7,758 bases of DNA, taken from positions 1 through 7,758 of the forward strand of contig JAUWMM010000074.1 of assembly GCA_030613145.1 (NCBI GenBank). The letters are read 5' to 3'. The translations under genes were made by a program, and so were the position numbers. The stretch is from Desulfobacterales bacterium. Lineage in GTDB: Bacteria > Desulfobacterota > Desulfobacteria > Desulfobacterales > C00003060. The notes beneath the pieces were generated by a model that made no database searches, had not been told where the DNA came from, and worked only from the letters and a program-made list of their open reading frames with translations. Below, piece after piece: positions 1-5,004 of this stretch (its first letter is position 1; the number at the start of each line of letters is the position of its first letter).

Positions 1-4
1 TCGC

Positions 5-82
5 TGGCGTCCCCAACCGGATTTGAACCGGTGTTGCCGGCGTGAAAGGCCGGTGTCCTGGACCTGGCTAGACGATGGGGAC
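5..82 (-). tRNA. tRNA-Glu (anticodon TTC)
   Basis: Read on the minus strand, this folds into a complete cloverleaf. The acceptor stem GTCCCCA (82-76) pairs with TGGGGAC (15-9), followed by discriminator G and an encoded CCA (7-5). The anticodon stem CCGGC/GCCGG encloses the loop CTTTCAC, giving anticodon TTC (44-46), which reads GAA/GAG glutamate codons. The T arm shows the standard GTTCAAATC loop on a CCGG stem. It lies 2 nt downstream of tRNA-Lys and is almost certainly processed from the same transcript. The terminator would lie left of the window. Confidence 0.97.
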
Positions 83-84
83 GT

Positions 85-160
85 TGGTGGGCCGTGCTGG
101 ACTCGAACCAGCGGCTCTCTGCTTAAAAGGCAGATACTCTACCGACTGAGTTAACGGCCC
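85..160 (-). tRNA. tRNA-Lys (anticodon TTT)
   Basis: The minus strand gives a full cloverleaf. Acceptor GGGCCGT (160-154) pairs with ACGGCCC (95-89), followed by discriminator A and an encoded CCA (87-85). The anticodon stem TCTGC/GCAGA carries loop CTTTTAA, so the anticodon is TTT (125-127), lysine. The T arm is CTGG-TTCGAGT-CCAG. It is the promoter-proximal member of a Lys-Glu pair separated by only 2 nt. Confidence 0.97.
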
Positions 161-172
161 ATATCAGTGAAA

Positions 173-201
173 TTGCTAACACCATAATAGCCGGGTGTCA
201 A
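173..201 (-). promoter_or_regulatory. Promoter of the tRNA-Lys/tRNA-Glu unit
   Basis: On the minus strand a perfect -35 TTGACA (201-196) is followed after 17 nt by TAGCAA (178-173). A TG sits one base before the latter, giving an extended -10. The -10 hexamer is weak (3 of 6 consensus positions), but the -35, spacing and TGn compensate, and the predicted start falls just before the tRNA-Lys 5' end. The call is inferred from consensus only. Confidence 0.55.
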
Positions 202-266
202 GGAGAAAGGCAGTTAGTATCATGCCTTCATTCATATTAAAGTTGATACTGGTTGCAGTGTTGAAG
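202..266. other. Spacer between divergent promoters
   Basis: This stretch separates the leftward tRNA promoter from the rightward trxA promoter. It contains no open frame of note. One 7-bp inverted repeat, AGTATCA (216-222) and TGATACT (244-250), is visible and could be a shared operator, but a loop of 21 nt and arms this short can arise by chance. Confidence 0.35.
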
Positions 267-296
267 TTGACAAACTCCATACAGTGTGATTATAAA
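267..296 (+). promoter_or_regulatory. Sigma70-type promoter for trxA-trxB
   Basis: A perfect -35 TTGACA (267-272) is followed by TATAAA at 291-296 (spacer 18) or by TTATAA at 290-295 (spacer 17, preceded by TGA and so a possible extended -10). The predicted start is near 302-304, giving a leader of about 195 nt before the trxA ATG. This is the best-looking promoter in the window and faces the trx genes with nothing in between except the foldback element. Confidence 0.7.
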
Positions 297-321
297 TAAG
301 CGTATGAAGAATCGTTGGCCA

Positions 322-475
322 GCTTAGTGCTTCGATTCGCAAATACGGTCACGTATTTTGACAGATCACATTGGGAAAAATGCTCACTCCATTCGGCCTG
401 AGCTCATGACCGAAGGCAGCACTAAGTCCTGAGTAAATAAATTCGTCATCGAATTTATGAATCGAAGGACTTAGC
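322..475. repeat. Foldback element with 17-bp imperfect terminal inverted repeats in the trxA leader
   Basis: The left end 322-338 (GCTTAGTGCTTCGATTC) and the right end 459-475 (GAATCGAAGGACTTAGC) are inverted repeats matching at 15 of 17 positions. Inside are further stems: 341-347 with 352-358 (AAATACG, loop GTCA), 422-430 with 466-474 (CTAAGTCCT, perfect 9 bp), and 437-445 with 450-458 (ATAAATTCG, perfect 9 bp, loop TCAT). The 422-474 hairpin and the end-to-end pairing share the right arm, so they cannot both form. It could be a MITE-like or REP-like element, or a structured mRNA leader. No coding potential is seen. Confidence 0.65.
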
Positions 476-499
476 AAATATTGGAAAAGGAGTATGACT

Positions 500-826
500 A
501 TGGGACAAGGTGTTTTGGATGTTGATGACAACAATTTTGAGTCAGAAATATTGAAGGCTGACAAACCTGCCCTGGTGGATTTTTGGGCACCCTGGTGCGG
601 CCCATGCAAGGCTATCGGCCCAGCTATCAAAGAAATGGAAGAGGCATACGGCGATAGCGTCATTTTTGCCAGATGCAATGTGGACAACAGCCCCAACACC
701 CCAACACAATACAGCATTCGGGCTATTCCTACCCTGATCCTCTTCAAAGACGGAAAGGTGGTTGACCAAATCGTTGGTGCTGTACCTAAATCCCAGCTCG
801 AAGTATTGGTGAAAAAGGCACTTTAA
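500..826 (+). CDS. trxA: Thioredoxin
   Basis: This is a small cytosolic thiol-disulfide oxidoreductase of 108 aa, the usual thioredoxin length. The redox motif WCGPC is at residues 32-36 within FWAPWCGPCK, the buried acid is D27 (VDFWA), and the cis-proline that faces the disulfide is P77 (AIPT), followed by the conserved LILFKDGKVV strand. The start was placed at 500, not the in-frame ATG at 494, because AAAAGGAG at 485-492 lies 7 nt from ATG 500 but only 1 nt from ATG 494. The stop codon directly abuts the trxB start, so the two are surely co-transcribed and TrxB is the probable reductant. One extra cysteine (C59) lies outside the active site. Family assignment is secure; the substrates cannot be read from sequence. 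Confidence 0.96.
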   Translation: MGQGVLDVDDNNFESEILKADKPALVDFWAPWCGPCKAIGPAIKEMEEAYGDSVIFARCNVDNSPNTPTQYSIRAIPTLILFKDGKVVDQIVGAVPKSQLEVLVKKAL

Positions 827-1738
827 ATGGCTGAGCATTTATACGATGTTGCCATAATAGGCTGCGGACCTGCCGGGCTTCAGGCGGCTATCCATGCCGC
901 CAGCAAGAAGGCAAAGGTTATTGTCTTTGGAAAACCCCGTAACAGCGGTCTTTACAAGGCCCACATAGCCAATTATTGCTGCTACGAAAAACCCATCTCG
1001 GGAAAGAAGCTTCTTGAGGAAGGAAGGAAGCAGGCTGAAAGCTTTGAAGCTGTTTGTCTGGAAGAAGACATTATCGAAATAAGAAATGAAGATAACCTTT
1101 TTAGCCTTATTACAGAAAGTGGTGCAACCTTGACTTCAAGGACCCTTATCCTTTCTATGGGAGTTGCCCGAAAAAAACTCCGAGTGAAAGGAGAAAAGAA
1201 GCTTGTGGGTCGCGGTGTAAGCTATTGCGTGGATTGCGATGCCAACTTTTACAAAGGCCTTGATGTGGCTGTTGTGGGCAACGAAAGCGCGGCCGTAACC
1301 GGTGCAGTGACCCTCCTGTCGTACGCCAAAACCGTGTACCTGATTTGCCGGAAACTTATGATCACCGACACGCTTTACGAGCAACTGAAACAGAGCCAGG
1401 TAAAGGTCATACAAGACACCTGGGTTAAGGAAATCATTGGAACAAACGAGGTGGAAAGTGTGTTGTTAAAAAACGGTGAGATACTTAAGGTGCACGGTAT
1501 CTTTGTCGAGCTTGGGGCAAAGGGTGCCCTGGAACTGGCGGCCAACCTCGGGGTCTTCTTTGATCAAGAAACCGTTAGCTTTATCGAAACCAACAAGAAA
1601 CAGGAAACTAACATCGCCGGTCTGTATGCGGCTGGAGATATTGCCGGCCAGCCATTGCAAATAGCCAAGGCCGTGGGCGAAGGGTGTGTGGCAGGGATCC
1701 AGGCCGCAGAATACGCAAAAAAGCAGGCAAATTCATAG
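827..1738 (+). CDS. trxB: Thioredoxin reductase-like flavoprotein with an atypical pyridine-nucleotide site
   Basis: At 303 aa this is the low-molecular-weight TrxR length. It shows an FAD-binding GCGPAG (residues 12-17), a redox pair C134-V-D-C137 followed by D138 (compare CATCD in E. coli), and the C-terminal FAD motif GLYAAGDI (265-272). It starts at the base after the trxA stop; a weak AAGG in the end of trxA is the only ribosome-binding candidate. The oddities lie in the NADPH domain. The usual GGG-x-x-A is GNESAA (151-156), and the basic HRRxxxR that grips the NADPH phosphate is replaced by CRKLMIT (174-180). The FAD-domain segment that normally reads GGQL...VENFPG is instead GLYKAHIANYCCYEKP with adjacent cysteines C51-C52. 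The trxA linkage supports a role in reducing thioredoxin, but the electron donor may be NADH, a reduced flavin or ferredoxin instead of NADPH (inference). Confidence 0.9.
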   Translation: MAEHLYDVAIIGCGPAGLQAAIHAASKKAKVIVFGKPRNSGLYKAHIANYCCYEKPISGKKLLEEGRKQAESFEAVCLEEDIIEIRNEDNLFSLITESGATLTSRTLILSMGVARKKLRVKGEKKLVGRGVSYCVDCDANFYKGLDVAVVGNESAAVTGAVTLLSYAKTVYLICRKLMITDTLYEQLKQSQVKVIQDTWVKEIIGTNEVESVLLKNGEILKVHGIFVELGAKGALELAANLGVFFDQETVSFIETNKKQETNIAGLYAAGDIAGQPLQIAKAVGEGCVAGIQAAEYAKKQANS

Positions 1739-1767
1739 CCCGTAAAAGCCAGAACCAAAAAAGGTTT

Positions 1768-1866
1768 GATGCTGGTTTCTGGATTCTTGATACTGGATAC
1801 TGGATGTATTGGTCCTTGATTTTTGATTCCGGTTTATCCAGGATCCAGCGACCAGGATCCAGCATC
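1768..1866. repeat. CTGGAT/ATCCAG repeat block with inverted ends
   Basis: The block opens with GATGCTGG (1768-1775) and closes with its exact reverse complement CCAGCATC (1859-1866). The left half carries CTGGAT units including the tandem GATACTGGATACTGGAT (1789-1805). The right half carries two copies of CCAGGATCCAGC (1838-1849 and 1852-1863, period 14), which are the complement of the same unit. It is thus a low-complexity foldback repeat, not a gene. The arms could form a long imperfect hairpin downstream of trxB and act as a transcription or mRNA 3'-end barrier (inference). Confidence 0.6.
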
Positions 1867-1896
1867 TGTAACAAATACAAAAACAACACGTTACAT

Positions 1897-1937
1897 AACA
1901 TAGACAATCTTTTGTCGATGTTGCGGCGCTAAGCGCC
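1897..1937 (+). promoter_or_regulatory. Tandem hairpins in the bamD leader
   Basis: Hairpin 1 is AACAT-a-GACAA (1897-1907), loop TCTT, TTGTC-g-ATGTT (1912-1922): ten base pairs with one mismatch. Hairpin 2 is GGCGC-taa-GCGCC (1925-1937), which ends 13 nt before the bamD ATG. No Shine-Dalgarno sequence is visible between hairpin 2 and the start codon. The structures are plain in sequence; a role in transcription termination or translation control is a guess. Confidence 0.45.
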
Positions 1938-1950
1938 TAATGATGCTTTT

Positions 1951-2625
1951 ATGAATCTGAGGAAGCTATTCTATTTTCCCATCGTGCTGTGGCTGGTGCT
2001 GCAGCTATTTGGTTGTGCCTGGTTTCAGACCAAAGAGGAAAAGACAGCCCGGGAGCTTGCCGAGGATGGGACGGAGGCCTTCAGAGACAAAGACTACAGA
2101 AAGGCAATAAAATCTTTTGAAAAACTGAAGGACTGGTATCCATTCAGCCAGTACTCCATCTTAGCCGAACTCAAGATAGGGGATGCCCACTACCACCTCA
2201 AGGAGTACGAGGAAGCCATTTTTGCCTATGAGGAATTCGAAAACCTTCATCCTAAGAATGAGGCCGTACCCTATGTGGTTTATCAGATAGGGCGCTGCTA
2301 TTTTGATAGGCTCTACTCCATCGACAGAGATCAAACTATGGCCCGGGAGGCACTTCAGGCATTTGAAAGGCTGATCCATACCTATCCCGCCAGCTCGTAT
2401 GCCAAAAAGGCCAAGGAACACATAACGGTCTGTAACAGAAACCTGGCTGAACATGAGTTCTATGTAGGCATGTTCTACTATAAGAGCAAGCACTACAAAG
2501 CCGCACTGGAACGTTTCAACACGGTGCTCAGGTCTTACACTGACATAGGGGTTCATCGTAAGGCCCTTGAGTACATTCCCCTGTGTCAAGACGGGATCGA
2601 CAACTCTGTCCGAGGCAAGAATTAG
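1951..2625 (+). CDS. bamD: Outer membrane assembly lipoprotein BamD (YfiO/ComL family)
   Basis: This 224-aa lipoprotein of the BAM complex acts at the periplasmic face of the outer membrane, where with BamA it inserts beta-barrel proteins. A basic N-terminus (MNLRKLF), hydrophobic core and lipobox LFGC place the lipidated cysteine at residue 22. The mature protein is a TPR array: AEDGTEAFRDKDYRKAIKSFEKLKDWYPFSQYS (about 37-69), then LKIGDAHYHLKEYEEAIFAYEEFENLHP, YQIGRCYFDR...ALQAFERLIHTYPASSYAKKA, and EFYVGMFYYKSKHYKAALERFNTVL. The PFSQYS and YPASSYAKKA turns are typical of BamD. The length is slightly below the E. coli protein (about 245 aa). The ATG at 1951 is the only start that gives a complete signal peptide, though no Shine-Dalgarno precedes it. 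plsY follows after 16 nt, suggesting one transcript. A generic TPR lipoprotein is the alternative, but this is less likely. Confidence 0.9.
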   Translation: MNLRKLFYFPIVLWLVLQLFGCAWFQTKEEKTARELAEDGTEAFRDKDYRKAIKSFEKLKDWYPFSQYSILAELKIGDAHYHLKEYEEAIFAYEEFENLHPKNEAVPYVVYQIGRCYFDRLYSIDRDQTMAREALQAFERLIHTYPASSYAKKAKEHITVCNRNLAEHEFYVGMFYYKSKHYKAALERFNTVLRSYTDIGVHRKALEYIPLCQDGIDNSVRGKN

Positions 2626-2641
2626 CTATCCTTTAATCACT

Positions 2642-3250
2642 ATGATCTGCAAGACCATGCTCTTGCTGCCGTTTGCCTATGTTCTGGGTTCTTTACCCTG
2701 GGGTGTGATCTGGACTCGCATCTTTAGCGGTGTGGATGTGAGGTCCGCCGGCAGCAAAAACATAGGGGCCTACAATGTATTTCGGGTAGCCGGAAAGATG
2801 CCCGGGCTCATGACTCTTGGGGGAGACCTCTTTAAGGGTGCCATACCCGTGCTTGTAGGGATCTCCTGGTTGGGAGTTTCGGATTGGAAAGGGGAGGTGT
2901 TGGTCTGCCTGGTAGCCCTTTCCGCCTTTGCCGGTCATCTCTTTCCCGTATTCTTGGGCTTCAAGGGGGGCAAAGGAGTGGCCACTGCTGCGGGTTGCTT
3001 CCTTGTTATATCACCCTTTGCGCTCCTGGTTTGCGTACTGGTTTACATCTTCGTGCTGTGCTGCTGGGGGTATTCCTCGGCAGGTTCTCTTTCTGCAGCA
3101 GCTATTCTCCCAGGGTCCATATGGCTTGCTACGCACTCTGCTCCCATAACAGGGTGTGCCTTTATCATGGCCCTACTAATATTCATTCGCCACAAAGACA
3201 ACATCAAACGGCTGTTCGAAGGAACAGAACACTCCTCTCTGCGCCGATAA
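2642..3250 (+). CDS. plsY: Acyl-phosphate:glycerol-3-phosphate acyltransferase PlsY
   Basis: This inner-membrane enzyme transfers an acyl group from acyl-phosphate to glycerol-3-phosphate, the first step of phospholipid synthesis in PlsX/PlsY bacteria. From the ATG at 2642 it is 202 aa, the normal size, with about five hydrophobic segments. Signature motifs are LGSLPWG (15-21), motif 1 SAGSKNIGAYNVFR (35-48), LGGDLFKGAIPV (59-70), motif 2 HLFPVFLGFKGGKGVAT (99-115), and motif 3 RHKDNIKRLFEGTE (183-196). Motif 1 departs from the common GSGNxGATN, with lysine for the second glycine and tyrosine for threonine. The start is uncertain: neither ATG 2642 nor ATG 2657 has a good ribosome-binding site, and a longer frame reaching back into bamD to 2567 is unlikely. 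It probably depends on translation arriving from bamD. No plsX is present here. Confidence 0.94.
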   Translation: MICKTMLLLPFAYVLGSLPWGVIWTRIFSGVDVRSAGSKNIGAYNVFRVAGKMPGLMTLGGDLFKGAIPVLVGISWLGVSDWKGEVLVCLVALSAFAGHLFPVFLGFKGGKGVATAAGCFLVISPFALLVCVLVYIFVLCCWGYSSAGSLSAAAILPGSIWLATHSAPITGCAFIMALLIFIRHKDNIKRLFEGTEHSSLRR

Positions 3251-3496
3251 AGAAATTCCTTTATTTGACGCGGTTTCGTAAAAAGTCTTTTGCGAACGAC
3301 ATTGAGCATTTTGGGAGAAAAGCACTCAATATGTTCAGCGTCAAGAAATGCTAACTGTTTGAGGGCGTTAGCCCGAGTTTTAGCATTTTAGCCGAACATC
3401 TTGAGTGCGCCCAAAATGCTCACGGAGAGAGGAAAATTGATTTTTTACGAGACCGTCTTATTTGATGATCTCGTAAAAAATCAAGTGAAATTTCTT
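3250..3496. repeat. 247-bp imperfect palindrome between convergent plsY and phosphohexomutase genes
   Basis: The element pairs with itself in nested blocks. These are AAGAAATT (3250-3257) with AATTTCTT (3489-3496); 3267-3287 with 3439-3457 (two mismatches, 2-nt indel); TGAGCATTTTGGG (3303-3315) with 3410-3422, perfect 13 bp; 3322-3336 with 3394-3408, 14 of 15; AAATGCTAA (3346-3354) with 3380-3388, perfect; and a GGGC-gtta-GCCC core (3363-3374). It begins at the plsY stop codon and ends 11 bp from the mutase stop. There is no transposase frame, so a MITE-like foldback element or a large bidirectional terminator is the best reading. Confidence 0.75.
3437..3484 (-). terminator. Possible terminator of the minus-strand cluster
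   Basis: A perfect 16-bp inverted repeat (3437-3452 with 3469-3484, arm TTGATTTTTTACGAGA) has a 16-nt loop. Read on the minus strand it lies about 25 nt past the mutase stop and is followed by TTTTCC, as in an intrinsic terminator. The stem is AT-rich and the T-tract short, so efficiency is uncertain. It is also the right outer arm of the larger palindrome. Confidence 0.45.
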
Positions 3497-3507
3497 CAAT
3501 GACGGCA

Positions 3508-4860
3508 CTAATACCTATCCTGGATCTCAGCCAGCACCGACTCCACAAGGGATTGGATTTCAGAAAGCCGCGCCTGTGAAAGGGCCTCAAATCTCAGCAC
3601 TAACACAGGCTGGGTATTAGAAGCCCTAACCAGACCCCATCCATCTTCCAGGAGAATGCGTACCCCGTCTATATCAATGATGTCGTACCGCTGACGGAAG
3701 TACTCGGTCACATCTTTTACCACCCGAAATTTCCTATCATCCGGACATGGCACCCGGATTTCAGGGGTGGAATAGGTTCTTGGAACATCATCTAACAGTT
3801 CTGTAATACTCTTTCCTGTTTCTGCCAAGATTTCCAACAGGCGACAAGAGGCGTAAACAGCATCATCATAGCCAAAGTATCGGTCAGCAAAAAACATATG
3901 TCCGCTCATCTCCCCTGCTAGTTCAGCCTTTACCTCTTTCATCTTGTGCTTAATCAGGGAGTGCCCTGTCTTCCACATAATTGCACGTCCACCATGTTTT
4001 TCTATGTCATCATACAGGGTCTGGGAACACTTAACCTCTGCAATGAATGTGGCTCCGGGTTTTCGGGAAAGGATGTCCCGTGCGAACAAAATCATTAATT
4101 GGTCGCCCCATATGATATCGCCCTTCTCGTCAATGATGCCGATTCTATCTCCATCGCCATCATAGCCGATCCCAAGATCAAGCCCCTTTTCCCGGACCAA
4201 TCCTATCAGGTCCTGCATGTTATCTATCACCGTGGGGTCTGGTTCATGATTGGGGAAATTTCCATCCATGTCGCAATAGAGGTCGAAAACCTCGCAGCCC
4301 AAGTTCCGTATGACAGGCACCGCCACCACACCGGCAGTCCCGTTCCCTGCATCGATTCCCACCCTCAGGGGTTTGGCAAGCTTGATATTGTCTTCCAGAA
4401 ATTTTTTGTATGGGGTTATTGCATCAGCAGTTTCCGTGTTTCCATTCCCCGAGACAAAGGTCCTGCTCTCAATGATCTGTCGCAACGTCTGTATCTGCTC
4501 GCCAAAAAGGGTGTCATGACCGCTGCAAAGCTTGAAGCCGTTGTACTCGGGGGGATTATGACTCGCGGTCACCATGATGCCCCCTTCCCTTTTAAACTCC
4601 CTTATCGAAAAGTACAAAACCGGGGTGGGGCAGACACCAATATCTACTACATTGCATCCCGTGGCAAGGAGCCCTTTGATCACCAGGTCTCGATACTTAC
4701 CAGAGCTCAAGCGGCAGTCCCTGCCCACGGCGACCCGAGAGCGGTTTTCGCGCCGCAGGTAGGTGCCAAAAGCCTTGCCAATCAAAATCACATCCTGGTC
4801 GGTTAAGTCCTCGTCTACAACCCCCCTAATGTCATATTCTCTAAAGATCTCAGGATTCAC
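3508..4860 (-). CDS. Phosphomannomutase/phosphoglucomutase (AlgC/ManB-type)
   Basis: This cytosolic alpha-D-phosphohexomutase interconverts hexose-6-phosphate and hexose-1-phosphate, feeding GDP-mannose or UDP-glucose synthesis for lipopolysaccharide, exopolysaccharide and solutes. From the GTG at 4860 it is 450 aa, typical of the family. All four signatures are present: TASHNP with phosphoserine S100, the Mg2+ loop DGDGDR (234-239), the sugar-specificity loop GEMSGH (316-321), and the phosphate-binding RASNTQP (412-418). The start was moved from the TTG at 4884 to the GTG at 4860 because GGAGG (4869-4865) sits 4 nt upstream and the protein then begins (M)NPEIFREYDIRG, the usual family N-terminus. 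It lies 144 bp downstream of uppP and may share its transcript or have its own promoter. PMM versus PGM preference cannot be decided from sequence, and GlmM is less likely from the GEMSGH loop. Confidence 0.93.
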   Translation of the reverse strand: MNPEIFREYDIRGVVDEDLTDQDVILIGKAFGTYLRRENRSRVAVGRDCRLSSGKYRDLVIKGLLATGCNVVDIGVCPTPVLYFSIREFKREGGIMVTASHNPPEYNGFKLCSGHDTLFGEQIQTLRQIIESRTFVSGNGNTETADAITPYKKFLEDNIKLAKPLRVGIDAGNGTAGVVAVPVIRNLGCEVFDLYCDMDGNFPNHEPDPTVIDNMQDLIGLVREKGLDLGIGYDGDGDRIGIIDEKGDIIWGDQLMILFARDILSRKPGATFIAEVKCSQTLYDDIEKHGGRAIMWKTGHSLIKHKMKEVKAELAGEMSGHMFFADRYFGYDDAVYASCRLLEILAETGKSITELLDDVPRTYSTPEIRVPCPDDRKFRVVKDVTEYFRQRYDIIDIDGVRILLEDGWGLVRASNTQPVLVLRFEALSQARLSEIQSLVESVLAEIQDRY

Positions 4861-5004
4861 AACGCCTCCAAGTAGAACTTTCAAAAATGGCCAAACAGAC
4901 CAAGGAAAAGGGTTTTGAAACAGTTTCTAAACAATTCACGATTACACAAGTCCCGATTCACTAGTTGCGAATTTAGATTCACGATTTCCGGCAAGCTTCA
5001 GGCT
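4861..5004. other. Spacer between uppP and the phosphohexomutase gene
   Basis: No gene is present. It holds a near-perfect 21-bp odd palindrome (4912-4932, arms GTTTTGAAAC/GTTTCTAAAC, 9 of 10 paired around a central A). It also holds two copies of the 10-mer ATTCACGATT (4934-4943 and 4977-4986, 43 bp apart), with a related CGATTCACT between them. The palindrome could be an operator or a weak hairpin after uppP. No clear minus-strand promoter was found. Confidence 0.5.

Larger units (their letters stand above)
1739..1950. other. Repeat-filled spacer between trxB and bamD
   Basis: No gene is supported here. The left two thirds hold the CTGGAT-type repeat block (1768-1866). The right third holds two adjacent hairpins (1897-1937). 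TGTAAC (1867-1872) and GTTACA (1890-1895) form a further short inverted repeat. I could not identify a convincing promoter for bamD or a classical U-tract terminator for trxB. Confidence 0.6.

Noticed and set aside
5..160. tRNA genes as an integration site for a genomic island
   Set aside because: No integrase gene or direct repeat of the tRNA 3' end is seen in the window, and the neighbouring genes are ordinary housekeeping genes.
322..475. A known riboswitch or T-box in the trxA leader
   Set aside because: I recognise no conserved core of any riboswitch class, no T-box sequence and no tail-type terminator; the inverted ends fit a foldback element better.
1789..1863. Regularly repeated units suggesting a CRISPR array
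   Set aside because: Units are 6-14 bp with no constant repeat of 23 bp or more, no unique spacers of even length and no cas genes.
1684..1932. An 82-codon plus-strand frame running from the trxB end through the spacer
   Set aside because: Most of it is translated CTGGAT repeat sequence; the peptide is low complexity and overlaps trxB out of frame.
2161..2589. A 142-codon minus-strand open frame
   Set aside because: It is opposite bamD, with no motif and no ribosome-binding site that would justify it over the TPR lipoprotein.
4099..4806. A 235-codon open frame on the plus strand
   Set aside because: It lies wholly antisense to the phosphohexomutase gene, whose four family motifs are intact. 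Its translation has no recognisable domain, and long antisense frames are common opposite such genes.
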